A stretch of 64,000 bases of DNA from Fragilaria crotonensis (taxonomy: Eukaryota > Bacillariophyta > Fragilariophyceae > Fragilariales > Fragilariaceae). A program made the translations under genes and the position numbers. The notes beneath the pieces are model-generated. The model did not search any database, was not told the DNA's origin, and saw only the letters and a program-made list of their open reading frames with translations. The DNA lies in contig JAKSYS010000164.1 of the NCBI GenBank assembly GCA_022925895.1, positions 1 through 64,000 on the forward strand, given 5' to 3'. Shown in pieces: positions 47,279 through 59,300 of this stretch. Numbering within the stretch: the first letter of the stretch is position 1; each line of letters opens with the position of its first letter.

Positions 47279-49691
47279 GTTTATCAGACCCATGCGCTTC
47301 GCAGATGACCTGCGTTGCTGAGTGATGCTCTGACCTGATCAATCAGAGCATGATTGCGAATTCTGCGCAAATGCGTTCGTTGCTTGTGTTGGTCACACAT
47401 CATGAACGTGCAGTGGCAATCAATGAGACGGTGACAACACTGTTGGCGCTGCGGTATAGATACCTGGAGCGCAGAAGACCTGAATCCCCATGGTGGGGAG
47501 GTGCTTGTCAATGTTGACGGTAAAGCACGAGGATTGACCTCATCAAGATGCATTTTCATGGAAAAGTTTCCTTAAATTAATCATGTTTGATGCGGCGCGT
47601 CATGGTACGCGGAGCCCTAAGTAAAATTGCTCTGTTGAGCTTACTTAGATGGTCAAGTTCAGTATGGCCCCTACTAGGCCAGTGTATGCTGGACATATTA
47701 GCAATGAGTGTTAATTTAATATGCCCTTTGGTTGGCATAATTGCTTCCTGGTCAAAAGAATTTGAAGACCGCTGACATATATGCCATGTCGGCATAAGTA
47801 TGAGTGGCACTCACTGACGTTTGCGGCAAGGAATGCCTGCATGAACGTTAAAACCGAATGGGCATAACAATGATTGTTATGCGTACCCGTTTGAATTTTT
47901 TACTTAGGTCGTTGGGATTTATTGAATGTCGCATTGGCGAGTCCCGATTGGCGAGTTTTTCCGGAGGCATAAGTATTGCTTCGTGCGGATGAACGTTTGT
48001 CACGATTAACTCGAGATTTTATCCGCAACGGTCGTCAGGGCTATTGTCTACTTAGACGATTTTGCAACGGTATTCACAGCAAACACGATCGAAAAAGTGC
48101 GATTGGTGTCAGGTAGGATGCTTCCACGTAGGAAACATACCGAATCTCACGTATCTCGCCGGGGATGAATCCCTAAGCTCTGAGCTCACTTTTTCACAGA
48201 TTTTGCTACAAAACCCCAAACACCCGGTAATTATTGTCTCCACTTTCTTTCACCATGGCAAACCTCAAAGCATTTCCCGTTTGTTTTCTTCCTGTTCTTA
48301 TGTGTTGACTGCTTGATGAGATGGGAATTCATTGCATCCAAAACATACTACTAACAAGTGCCCTACCCCTTACCAAGTGTTGACAAAAGGATTTGGTTTC
48401 TTCCCGGCTGGAGGCCCAAGGGGGCTGATGTTGATGTCAACAACCAACCTGTTCCTGGTCCTTTGACCCCAAGTCATAACTTGTTGCAGCATATGGAGAA
48501 ATGATTCTTCTTATAAGTTGCTTTACCAACAAGCATGGGGTGGAACAAGGGAACTACTGAGGCCATACTCAATGTAGAGCTAGCTGAAGTAGGAAGAACC
48601 GAGTACTCCTCATCCTACTAAGCACAGGTGTGTTGTTGTGGGGACTTCAGAGGAACAAAGTCATCCTAGGCAAAGATGAAGTGCAAGGAACCAAATGTGG
48701 TACTGACATGGCAAGTGACTTCTTGGTTGATGATGACCATGCTGTTGCGCCCATATTGGACTGCAAGTTGCTCTTGTTTGGGTAACAAGCATGTGCTTGA
48801 TAGCCTTACACTTCTGCCCCAGATGATCTTGGTTGACCTTTTACTTAGTTTCCAAATGGAAAGCACAATGAATGTGCAGCATGTCTCTTTTTCTTGGAAT
48901 CTGTAGGCCTGGAATTGCTCTCCAACCGCCTCCAGAGGGACCGAGGAGTGTGCAATGTATGCCACTGAGTATGCCCTGTTCAAAGTGAAAGGTTGATGCA
49001 CCTTTGGTGGTCAATCACTGGTGGATTCAGGCAGCACCAACAGGAGCACAATGACTTGCGATTCCTGGAGGAGCCTGAGATGGTAGAGTTGGAGGAGTGA
49101 CTGGTTCCCTTTGAAGGCTTCAATGTTTTTGTAAATTTTGGAGATGCATTCATGAGCTGCAAGAGCACCATGTTACCGATACGAATTTGGTTAAGGTTCC
49201 ATAGCATGGCTATGTGTTTGCCAAGGCTGGCAGAGATGACCAAGATTGATGGACCATGAATGTTAGGATGAAGTCAAGGGAAGATCAGGGTGCCAAGGAG
49301 TGGGACGTGAGTCACTAAAGAGCAATTTCTGTTGCCAAAGGATTGCAACAACTTGAAGCCTTATGGAAAGGCGGTCGACAAGCAGCTCTGTGATGGCATG
49401 CCAAAGGAGGGCAAGAAGGCACGTCTGGCACTCACAACAATGTTTTTGCGGCAGTGTCAACTCAGGAGGATGAACCCCTTCTTGAGGAAGCCAAAGGGAC
49501 AATTGCCGTGAACTTCTGAGCATGGTAGGTCCTTTGCCAATTAATGGCAGAGGGAGGAAGCATGCCTGATGACCTATACGACAGGTTCTTTTAAGGTACT
49601 CCTGAAGTCAGGAGGACTAAATGATCTCAAAGCTGGGACTACTTCCACCACTTGCTGTCAATTTTCAGATTAATGAGTTGCATGGTGCAAC
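47279..49691 (+). pseudogene. Left interior of copia L: primer site and decayed gag region
   Basis: Starts with GTTTATCAGACCCA. After it there is no frame longer than about 110 codons on either strand, and I could not align any piece to the gag of A or C. The sequence is poor in CpG and rich in TG/CA, which fits long decay by cytosine deamination. GCAAC at 49687-49691 is the left target duplication of F. Confidence 0.45.
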
Positions 49692-50245
49692 TAAAGTTTT
49701 ATTCGCGGCGTTGAGGCTACGAACAAGGGCTCGACGAATTAGTAGATTGAAAACTTAGACTTGTAAGAATGAACTATTGATTAATTGTGAGACATGTAAA
49801 ATATGCAAAAGAATGAAATGAGAACCATTGAATGAGAGCAGTGATCAAATGAGAGCTGTTCTTCTTGTTCTTTTGACATCATTCTTTGTTCTTTTGTTGT
49901 TCTTCAAATGTAGCTGTGTAGATTGAATGTAGAACATGTACCGAAACCATGTTAATGAATTCCGAATATATATCGTGTAATATGTAGATTTGGTGATGCA
50001 CCCATTTTGTGTTCTCGTAGCTCGGCTTACGATTGCGCTTCCCGACATTTTTCCACAGAACATTCGACAGTGTCCGAGGAACAATGACGCAAAACAATTA
50101 TGAGAAGGCGGACGCAAAGCGAACCGAACCGGTACCCAATGAGAACCGAAGCGTGACCCACGAAAACTTTGGTTGACGGACGGACGATTAGGAGACTTAG
50201 AGTATTGTCACGACGATAGGCGGCAGCACAGTAGCTTTTGTTTTA
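49692..50245 (-). repeat. 3' LTR of copia F
   Basis: Pairs with 55821-56377. The short open frames in it occur in both LTRs and are not genes. Confidence 0.92.
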
Positions 50246-50276
50246 CTCCCTCACTCGTTCGACGTAGTCCTCTGGA

Positions 50277-50868
50277 TCACCAACCCATCAATTGCTTTCT
50301 CAACTTGGTGTGAATTTCCTCATTGCAAATCTTGGTCAGAATATCTGCAAGCATTTCCTCAGTTGAGACTTGATGAATTGAAATTGTACCATCTTGAACC
50401 TTGCTTCTGAAATGATGATACTTTGTGTTGATGTGACGCGTGCGTGGGCGCATTTTCGGATTCTTGACGCTTGAAGCCAACTCAACTGCACCACTGTTGT
50501 CCTCAAAACCCTGCAATGAAGATGAGGTGTTGTTGCTGTTAGGCCACATCCATGTTGTTGCATCTCTTGTACCAACTCCATCAATGGAAGCACTTCTCTG
50601 GTAGCTGCTGAAATTGCCAAATATTCACTCTCAGTTGTTGACAAGGCAATCTCTGACTGAAGCTTGGATGCCCAGATGACTGGACAATTGGCATAAAGAA
50701 TCACATAACCAGTCCTTGACCTTGCTGTGTCTGAATCCCAATCTGCAACTGTTGGATCCCAATCTCCAGTGAAGGAAGCATCAACATAGACATCAAAGCT
50801 TTGGTTGCCTGGAGAATAGATCATTCCCTTGTCCTTTGAACCAACCAGGTACCTGCCCAGCCATTTCA
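50277..50868 (-). pseudogene. RNase H end of copia F pol (frameshifted)
   Basis: Continues pol after a frame change near 50868: KWLGRYLVGSKDKGMIYSPG, DVYVDASFTGDWD (first catalytic Asp), STTESEYLAISAATREVLPL; after another shift near 50545, GFEDNSGAVELA and EEMLADILTKI to the stop at 50277. Two single-base defects separate it from the 1132-codon pol frame. Otherwise the domain is well preserved. Confidence 0.85.
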
Positions 50869-53800
50869 ATGCTTTGCCATGTTCAAGTCTTGGGTTAGAA
50901 ACAAACCTTGCTCCTTGGTGAACTGCACAAGAGATGTCAAGCCTGGAACATTTTCGAGATAATTCATCTGTCCAATGACTCGGCGATAATTGAAATGATC
51001 ATCAAAGGGAGGAGACTCCAAATGCCTGCACAAAGTCTTGCTTGAGGCTCCAGTTGTTTTCTTGATAGCCACATTCTTCCCATCCAAGCGCAATTCCTTG
51101 ATGACATCATTGATGAGGTGAGGCTGAGAAAGGTTGAAAGTGTTGTCATTGATTCTGTCAATTTGAACCCCAAGGAAGTCTGAGATGTCTCCTTCCACAG
51201 TGAGCTTGAGTCCAACTGCTTCCATCTCTTTGACGATGTTATCCAATTCTTGAGGGTCTGGTCCAGCCAAAATGGAATCATCAGTGTAAAGAACAAACAC
51301 TGACTTGCCTTTGTAGAATAGGCATTCATCAACTTGACTTGGAATGAACCCAACTTCCTTGAGCTTGTCCACCAGATGCTGGTTCCACACTCTGCCTGCT
51401 TGCTTCTGCCCAAAGAGATTCTTCTTGAGCTTGAGGACAAAGTCTTGAGCTTCACCTTCCACTTCAAAACCCTTTGGGATGGCCATGTAGAGTTCACATT
51501 CCACATCTGCTTGAGTATAGGCCAACACAAAATCAATCTGCTTGGTGTACCAACCATGAATCAGGGTAGTGATGAGCACCATTCTGATGGCTGCCCAGGA
51601 TGCCACAGGTGAGAATGTTTCCCAATAATTGACTCCTTCCTCTTGTTTGGATCCATCAATGTTGAGCCTGGCTTTCCACTTGTAGACTTCACGCGTAGCA
51701 ATTCGACGCTTGCGCTTCATTGCCCACACTGCTGGAAGGATCTTGGTTCCTTGAGGGACTGAGGACCTTGGTACCAACTCCCAAACTTGATTTTCGGTGT
51801 GACTCATGACTTCTTTCTCCATTGCCTTGATGAACTCGGCGCGATCCGGCTCCCTCATGGCCTCATGGTAGTACATCGTGTCGGGGTCCGCGGAGGCGGC
51901 ATAAGCAAGCATGGGATGCAGCTCTCCCTCAATGTCCATCCACTCCTTGATGGTCTCAAAGGCCACATGATAAGGAAGCTGGTCCTCCAACTTGGCTTCC
52001 AGGTTGTACCAAACATCAAAAACCTTGGACTCTGGCTTGTTGGAAGGTTCATCAGAGGTCTTGTTGAGTCTTGGAGATCTTCTGAGTTGAACTTGAGGTT
52101 CTTGATCCTGTTCTCCCTCAGAAACTGGAAGTGGGGTTTGAGATGCTTGTGCTTCTCCCTCATTGACCGATTCTCCAGGTTCCAGATCAAATTCCATGAA
52201 TGGGACACCCTGTTGCAGACCTTGAGCTTGAGCTGGTTGCTTGATGTCTTGAAGCCTGGAAGTGGATGAGGCTTTGAACCCACATAACTTCTGCCAATCT
52301 GAGGGTGGAGACAAGTTTCCCAATGAGTGCCTGACTGTTTCAAACTTGGGATCAAAGGTGACATGGAATTGAGGTGATACATGGCCTGTCTTGAGGTTGA
52401 GAACCAAAGCCACACTCCTTGCATGCTGCATGGACATTCCCAGGTAGACTCCCATCCTTGATCTGACTTCCCACTTGGGTAGCTTCTTTCCAGATTGCAT
52501 CTTGTTGTCAAGGACAAAGACAGGACATCCAAAAGGCTGGAAGTGATTCAGATTTGGAGTGACTTCAGACTTGGCAAACAATTCGAACGGCGACTTGAGG
52601 TCTTCCCTTCCCGAGGAAGCTGTAGAGTTGTGAACTTCATTGGCAACCCTGAGGGCATAGGGCCACAGATGAGCATCAATTGCCTTGGGCCACCTGTGTT
52701 GAGCATGGATGAGCATGGTCCTTGCTTGGTCTTGTAAAGTCCTGATCCTCCTTTCTGCCACTGCATTCTGGAAATGGGCATTGACCCCACAGAAAGTGAT
52801 GGTTTGACCTGCCTCCTTGATGGCTGCCATGAACTTGTTCTCTGCAAACCTGCCATTGTCAGCTTGGTAACTCTTGATCTTGACATTGAACTTGGATGCA
52901 TACCTCTCAAATGCCAGCTTTGCTTCAAGAGTTTCATCTGCATTGGTTGACTTCTGAAGGTGGATGTAAGACAAACCACTGAAATGATCAACAAAGACTG
53001 TTGCCACCCTGTACCTTTTCTTGGTAAGCCAACCCTTGATTTGGGCAATGAGCCCTGGAGTTGTGGACTCCAACTGATCAACACTGATGCACTGTCCGGG
53101 CTCCCTAGCTGTCCTGAGCTTGCCACCTTGTTGTCCAAGTTTGGGCTTGGTTCTCCAGGGTCTCCTGGTGGCCTTCCCATACAAGCAACTGGTGCAAGTT
53201 GGGATTTGGCATGTTGCCAACTTCCTTGGGAGCAAACCACTCTTGGCCATGCTTTGCATCTTGGCTCCTGACATATGATTCAGCTTGTGATGCCAGCGAA
53301 GGAATTCTGCAGCAGGTTTCTCTTGGAAAGTAGCATCCTCTTCATCTTCAACGATTGCTGGCGAGTCAGGGTGGTTCTTGGCATCGAGGTCAAATGAGAC
53401 TGGTGTATTTGGAGTTTGATTCCAATCCACCCCTTGAGTTGAGGTATCTGTTGCCTCTGGGAGATAAACTTGTTCATCACAGTCTTCATCATCAGGGATG
53501 AGATGGGTGACCATTGAGATGATAGGATCATCCTCATCCAGTTCCACTTCACACATGTTGCAGAATGTGGAAAAAGCCTTGTAGCTTGGGGAAGTGTACA
53601 TGGTTGCAATGTTGCCACTGTCCCTACCCAACCTCACTGTCTTGGTGAACTTTCTTTGAGCCCACTGAAGCTGGATACAATCATGATATGTTGAACACCA
53701 TGTGCCTCTTGGCAAAGGCTTGAAGTCTTGGGCAGTCTGGGCCCAATGCTGTGGAGATAACAGCTTTGAAGGTGAATCCTTGACATAGAGCCCATCTGGG

Positions 53801-54264
53801 ATGACCCAATCATGTGAAACTCCATCATCATCTTCAATTGACCATTTGATGGTCCCTGAGTATATGTCAGCCAATGTGCCACCCAACCCCTTTAGTTTCT
53901 TGTTGACCTTCTTGAGAGGGGTGATGAAGTCCTTCTTGTCGTTGGAGATGCAATAGGAAGCACAGTTGTCAATCCTGATTGCCCTGGCATCAGTGTCAAA
54001 CCTTGCCACTTCATCTTGATGGGTCTGCTTGGCCTTCATTGCAATGATTGCAGTCAGGCATTCCAGTTGACTGAAGTGTTTCTTGCCCTTGACCATCTTC
54101 CTTCTGAGGGAATCCATTGTCTCTTGTAGGGCTTGAAATTTCGTCCAGAGCTTTGCTTTCGCACGCGTTTGAGGGCGCCTCGACTGGGCGATTGTTGATC
54201 CATTGTACCTTGGTTCTTGACCTTGGGTGAGCCTCAGGGGTATCATGCATCCAAGACTTGACAT
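50866..54264 (-). CDS. Copia F pol: protease, HHCC integrase, RT
   Basis: 1132 codons open. Around residue 90 AIRIDNCASYCISND takes the place of the protease site, with Asp-Asn where Asp-Ser/Thr is usual. The integrase finger reads WHHKLNHMSGAKM...CQIPTCTSCLYG; its core has CISVDQLES, SYQADNGRF and NAVAERRIRTLQDQ. RT: PAVWAMKRKRRIATREVYKW, QIDFVLAYTQADVECELYM, FVLYTDDSILAG (YTDD). No chromo-like segment. The frame begins in the protease leader, and an upstream 64 codons in another frame (54457-54265) contain a hydrophobic stretch (LCILLLTFMSTIVQVV) whose role is unclear. Between this frame and gag there is probably one frameshift. Confidence 0.9.
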   Translation of the reverse strand: MSSLGCMIPLRLTQGQEPRYNGSTIAQSRRPQTRAKAKLWTKFQALQETMDSLRRKMVKGKKHFSQLECLTAIIAMKAKQTHQDEVARFDTDARAIRIDNCASYCISNDKKDFITPLKKVNKKLKGLGGTLADIYSGTIKWSIEDDDGVSHDWVIPDGLYVKDSPSKLLSPQHWAQTAQDFKPLPRGTWCSTYHDCIQLQWAQRKFTKTVRLGRDSGNIATMYTSPSYKAFSTFCNMCEVELDEDDPIISMVTHLIPDDEDCDEQVYLPEATDTSTQGVDWNQTPNTPVSFDLDAKNHPDSPAIVEDEEDATFQEKPAAEFLRWHHKLNHMSGAKMQSMAKSGLLPRKLATCQIPTCTSCLYGKATRRPWRTKPKLGQQGGKLRTAREPGQCISVDQLESTTPGLIAQIKGWLTKKRYRVATVFVDHFSGLSYIHLQKSTNADETLEAKLAFERYASKFNVKIKSYQADNGRFAENKFMAAIKEAGQTITFCGVNAHFQNAVAERRIRTLQDQARTMLIHAQHRWPKAIDAHLWPYALRVANEVHNSTASSGREDLKSPFELFAKSEVTPNLNHFQPFGCPVFVLDNKMQSGKKLPKWEVRSRMGVYLGMSMQHARSVALVLNLKTGHVSPQFHVTFDPKFETVRHSLGNLSPPSDWQKLCGFKASSTSRLQDIKQPAQAQGLQQGVPFMEFDLEPGESVNEGEAQASQTPLPVSEGEQDQEPQVQLRRSPRLNKTSDEPSNKPESKVFDVWYNLEAKLEDQLPYHVAFETIKEWMDIEGELHPMLAYAASADPDTMYYHEAMREPDRAEFIKAMEKEVMSHTENQVWELVPRSSVPQGTKILPAVWAMKRKRRIATREVYKWKARLNIDGSKQEEGVNYWETFSPVASWAAIRMVLITTLIHGWYTKQIDFVLAYTQADVECELYMAIPKGFEVEGEAQDFVLKLKKNLFGQKQAGRVWNQHLVDKLKEVGFIPSQVDECLFYKGKSVFVLYTDDSILAGPDPQELDNIVKEMEAVGLKLTVEGDISDFLGVQIDRINDNTFNLSQPHLINDVIKELRLDGKNVAIKKTTGASSKTLCRHLESPPFDDHFNYRRVIGQMNYLENVPGLTSLVQFTKEQGLFLTQDLNMAKH

Positions 54265-54469
54265 ACTCAGACACGGCGACTGGGAGTGCCCTCCAAGGAC
54301 TTGTCTTCACAGATTTCTTGCTTGGACATGGAGGGTACCACACTTGTTGAACCACCTGGACAATGGTACTCATGAAGGTAAGGAGAAGGATGCACAGCTC
54401 TGCCATCCTCGTCTTCCACCATTGAAGAGTCCATGGCCCAATGAACACGCAGTCCATTGGGCTTCCCCA

Positions 54470-55697
54470 TCATTCGTCATCTTGAGAGATGGCGGCGAGG
54501 GCATTGGAGAGTTTCATGTTGTGCTTGGCATCTGCAAACTTGTTGCCTTGATCCTTCTTGGGAGCTGCCACCTTGAAACCAATCCCTTTGCACTCAGAGG
54601 GCCTGTGCCTGGTCCATCTGTTGTGATTAGGGCACCAATGATAGTCCTTGCCTTCCACAGTCTTGTTCTGCTTCTCACCAACCTTGGGAGAGGTAGTCAT
54701 CCATGCTGGAAAGTCACCTGCCCTTGGCTTGCCTTTACCCTTGCCTTTCTTGTTGAATCCCTGCTTGTAGTCCTTCTTTCCATCTCCATTGGACTTGCCT
54801 GCTGGATAGGTAGGTTTCTTCTGATGGACCATGAGATTATTGACTTGGGCCTGTAAGGCAATGATGGTTTCTTCTTCTGTAGTTCTCTGGCACCACTGCT
54901 CTGACTCCTTTCTGGTCTTGAACTTGTTGAGAGCCCAATCCATGAGTTGCTGGTAGTTGACTTCACCTCCTTCCTCATAAAGGTCTTCCTTCTTCTTGAT
55001 GTAGTCCACAAACTCAGCATCCTTGCATGCCTTGTATCCTTTGAAAAGATTGACCAGGAGATCTTGAGTCTCTTGTCCTCTGGCGTGGAGCTTGCTGACC
55101 AAACCAAGAACATAGTCATTGAAGGCTTCAATATCAGAATCTTGTTCCCTCATTGCATAATCAAGACTGGAGAGTTTGGTCCTGACACTGGTGATGGTAG
55201 CTCTGGTATCCACATGTGACACCATGATGATGACCTTGAGGAGGAGGGGCCTGAACCTTTCCACCAAACATGAAGGGATGAACATTTCCTCTGGTTCTGA
55301 CTTGCTTCTGAGCGGCGTCGGTCAAAGAATTCATGAGGCAATGATAAAGCATGAAGGAATCTTGAGCCTCTCTTGAGTCCTCATTCATATAGGTGAGGGC
55401 ATGAGCTTTGACATCTTCATAGGAAATTTCTCCATAGGATTCAATGAGGTCCTTGGACAATGCCACATCCCCTTGAATAGGAATGTTCAAGATGTTGAGC
55501 CAATCAAAGACAATGGACTTATCCCTTGCTTGATCCAAGAAGAGCTGGAGGTTTTCTGGCTTGCAGTCAAACTTGATGGACAAAGACTCAGTACCAGACT
55601 TGAAGAGCTTGGCAGCAGCCTGCTCAGAGTAGTTGAGAACATCAGGGTTAGCAAAGGCTGGAGCCAATGCAAAATGGGGAGCTGGTTGAGCAGCCAT
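54470..55697 (-). pseudogene. gag of copia F (one frameshift)
   Basis: ATG at 55697 (MAAQPAPHFALAPAF). Capsid part with KFDCKPENLQLFLDQARDKS. Near 55245 the frame shifts in a CCTCCTCC run, and the protein goes on with VIIMVSHVDTRATITSVRTK to SNALAAISQDDE and a stop at 54470. A Lys/Gly-rich patch (GFNKKGKGKGKPRAG) is followed by HWCPNHNRWTRHRPSECKG, a Cys/His cluster that likely serves as the nucleocapsid finger. About 408 residues in all. Confidence 0.85.
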
Positions 55698-55803
55698 GGT
55701 AGATCTTGCTGGGAGACCTAGTTGATGCAAACTTTAAAGCACTTGACTTTGAAAAGCTTGAAGGTTAGTTTGATTGATCAAACAACAGCACTTGTCTTAT
55801 TAC

Positions 55804-55820
55804 TTAGCGCAGAGGAAGCG
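55804..55820 (-). other. Primer binding site of copia F
   Basis: In the sense strand CGCTTCCTCTGCGCTAA follows the LTR. Its complement, TTAGCGCAGAGGAAGCG, resembles the D-arm of eukaryotic initiator tRNA-Met (GGCGCAGYGGAAGCG). This would be an internal tRNA primer, as known for Drosophila copia with its 5' tRNA half. Confidence 0.6.
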
Positions 55821-56377
55821 TAAAGTTTTATTCGCGGCGTTGAGGCTACGAACAAGGGCTCGACGAATTAGTAGATCGAAAACTTAGACTTGTAAGAATG
55901 AACTATTGATTAATTGTGAGACATGTAAAATATGCAAAAGAATGAAATGAGAACCATTGAATGAGAGCAGTGATCAAATGAGAGCTGTTCTTCTTGTTCT
56001 TTTGACATCATTCTTTGTTCTTTTGTTGTTCTTCAAATGTAGCTGTGTAGATTGAATGTAGAACATGTACCGAAACCATGTTAATGAATTCCGAATATAT
56101 ATCGTGTAATATGTAGATTTGGTGATGCACCCATTTTGTGTTCTCGTCGTAGCTCGGCTTACGATTGCGCTTCCCGACATTTTTCCACAGAACATTCGAC
56201 AGTGTCCGAGGAACAATGACGCAAAACAATTATGAGAAGGCGGACGCAAAGCGAACCGAACCGGTACCCAATGAGAACCGAAGCGTGACCCACGAAAACT
56301 TTGGTTGACGGACGGACGATTAGGAGACTTAGAGTATTGTCACGACGATAGGCGGCAGCACAGTAGCTTTTGTTTTA
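55821..56377 (-). repeat. 5' LTR of copia F
   Basis: TAAAGTTTTATTCGCGG to GCTTTTGTTTTA on the plus strand, matching the left LTR. Followed by GCAAC. Confidence 0.92.
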
Positions 56378-56382
56378 GCAAC

Positions 56383-59300
56383 GCTCTGTTTGTCTCTGAC
56401 AAAGGCTGTCAGACCACTGTGCACCCCAATGGTAAGCAGTATCCCATACAGGAAATTCCCATCGCCTTAGTTGCAACTATGTGGACTAACCCTGAGAATG
56501 GACAACCTTTACATCCTCAATGTTCTGAGGCTCTGTATTTTGGGGACTGAGTTATGTGGCTCTGCTGAACCCCAACCATTGTTTTCATGCAATGATGTCA
56601 AAGTCCAGGATGTACCTGACCACTTTGATGCCAAGCTTTGCATTTTATCCTCCAACCTAAATGTTGCGTGTTCCATATCCCTGAATGGTATCTCGTCACA
56701 ATGCATGAGTTGCTTGTTTTCATCTTGTTGCATTGGTTTCACAGATGTGCTGTGATCTTGTTTGATAAGTTTGCCAAAAAGGAGGAGACTTGTGTTTCCA
56801 GTGCATGTGCTGCTGAAATGTTGTTGGCAACTGATCATGTGCGGATTGCATCAAGGTTGGTTTCTGTGGCTGAATCTCTGTGTATTGTGCATAACCACAT
56901 CACTCCAGAGGATGGCCCTCGGTGGACTGTTTTGTGGCCTTGCAACAGATGATGATGTCGCTGGAGATGGCTTGTCCGGATAAGTAGGCAAAGTTGACTA
57001 CCTGCCGCCGGGGTAAGGGAGGAGCTGTCAACCCTTTCATTAGCAAGCACTCGGTCAGATGGAATGTTACCGGTCTTGCATATAGGATGAAAGAAGAAGT
57101 GCACCAGATGCTTGGTTGCCTGGTCTTCTGATTGTCAACATGGCTGGGATGTTGTTTCTCTTATCTTTTGAATCTGATTCCTGTCTGGGGACATGGCTGC
57201 ACAAGTGCTCATGAGTGGTCAAAGGTGTGATTATCTCAGCAATGGTTGTATTGATGCCATCAACCCAATGACTGGGTATCCCAAAGGCACTTGTTTCATC
57301 AGAATCTTGCAATGTTATGTCAGTTGGCAGTTCCACATACTGATTGTATGCTACAGTCTTCAGTCCTATCAAGCAGCAGAGTCAGGAATAAGCACCTGGA
57401 GCGAGTTTGAAAGGATTTGAATTGTTGCATGGCACCAAAGGTACCCGACGCAATGACAGAAGGCAGCTAATGGCAACAAAGTCTGGTGGTCTCAAATGCT
57501 GGTTCCCATTAATGTATTGATGGGAATGTACTGCGGCCAAAGTTGGAAACACCCAGTATGATTGATTCTGTTGTTGGTATGTTTCTGTCTTGTATGTGGA
57601 CCTTGCTGCAGCTCTCTGAATGTGCAGGAGTTGTTCCGTCAGTGGATTGGATGGACGGGCTAAGTGCTTGGCATTCCTGTTGTATCCTGCTGGGTGAAAG
57701 CAAGGCAGAGTGATTGCTCAAAGTTTGACAGGATCTTGTGAGAAGATGATCTTTTCAACCCTGTCGCCAAGCTTTTGCCGATGACTCAAGGGACAACGAT
57801 TATTTCTCCAAAAAATGGGGACGACTCAAAGTTGACGCGGTTGTCGACCCATAACTAGTGGACTCCATGCTTGGGGACCCTGATGATATCTTCAATGATG
57901 AAGATTAAAGTTGATGGAGGCTGAGAAGGTAGATGACTCCAAGAGGAGACTGATGGCCACACTCTCGAATTCAACAATGATTGTTTTACCGCCCAGGCGG
58001 TGTTGCCACCCAAGACTGATAGGCCATGAGAGCCCATGTCATCGGGTGAGGTGAGACTATGATGGTCCACTGCTGACTTACAGGCATCATTGAAAGCCAT
58101 CATTGATTGCTATCTGCGTGAGAATGTCCTCCCAGATGGATAGACAGCAACGGTTCCTTGTTATGCGTTGCTTTGGGGAGGATTTGCTGTCCCATGTTGA
58201 TGTCAACTGGGGGGACAAAACTTGCTCCTTGTTGTTGTAGGAAATTGTTGACCCATGGCAGGTTAAAGAGGCTCCATCCAAGGGTGATGGGCATTACTTT
58301 AAGTCAGAATGGGACAATACCATCAATTTCAAAGCTGCAATGTTGGGGAACTGTAAGAAGAATGGTGCTGTGACAGAATGAAAATTGGATATAATTTCCA
58401 GAAGGGCAAGGATAGACATTGGGCAAAGGGGCTGGATGTTTGGCATGGGGCTACCAAAGTCTGCGATAGGCACCTCTTGCGTTCGGTGTGCGGACGGGGA
58501 CCAATATGAAGGCAGGTGATTGAGCTGGAGATGAAGAGCATCCAAACAGCGCTTGAGGTTATTGACAATGCTGTCATGCCAAAGTTCCATAAGTATTCTG
58601 GTCACGGCCGCATAACCTTTGATGTCAAGATGATCTTGACAGAAACGGCAAGTCTGGTCTCTTGAGAGCACCAGAATGTTGTTGTCGCGTGGCTGCAGAA
58701 GGATTGCGTCCACATTGGTGGCACTGAGTGAAAATTTACTTGTCCTGTCTCCTGATGGTCAGGGGACATGTTGCTCTCCTGATGAGCAGGTGGCACAATG
58801 TTATGCTCCAATTTTGGAGGGATTTACACAACTACAAGGTTGTTGTAACTCGGTGATACATTTTGGTTTGTACCCTTATTTGGTCCGACGCCGAGTGATG
58901 CCCAAGGCTGGGCCCACATGGCAGCCACGTTATGTGCAGGATGCTTTGAATGTTACGAAGTGGATCCTGACATGTGGCAAGACCAATGGTTCAGCTGAAT
59001 GGGGACATGCCGCATGTATGTCATATGTTATGTGGGATGATCTCACTGCATCCTATAAGAGTCACAAGTTGTGGTGGATTATTTTGCTCCAAGTTCACCT
59101 TCTTGAGGTAAGAATGTGTGAACAGATGCCAATGCTTACTTGGGATCCAAGGTCAAGGACGGGTCATTCAATGGTGCAGGTCAACCAAAACTAGGTGAGA
59201 AGGATATCACAGTCCTCCAAGCTTGGTTCTGGTGCATGCCCTCAATGAAATTGAGTGAGAACTTGAGGAGATTGGTAAACATTTCAGCAGAAAGTGTTGA

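Larger units (their letters stand above)
49692..56377 (-). mobile_element. Copia copy F of a second lineage, nested in L, minus strand
   Basis: LTRs at 49692-50245 (554 bp) and 55821-56377 (557 bp) are nearly identical; the main difference is an extra CGT. GCAAC duplicates on both sides (49687-49691, 56378-56382), 5 bp as in classic copia elements. In the sense strand the LTR starts TAAAACAAAAG and ends AAAACTTTA. The integrase has an HHCC finger and the primer site differs from that of the other copia copies. Confidence 0.93.

Noticed and set aside
53000-53280. Plus-strand frames in copia F near 51334-53278
   Set aside because: Shadows of the intact 1132-codon pol on the minus strand.
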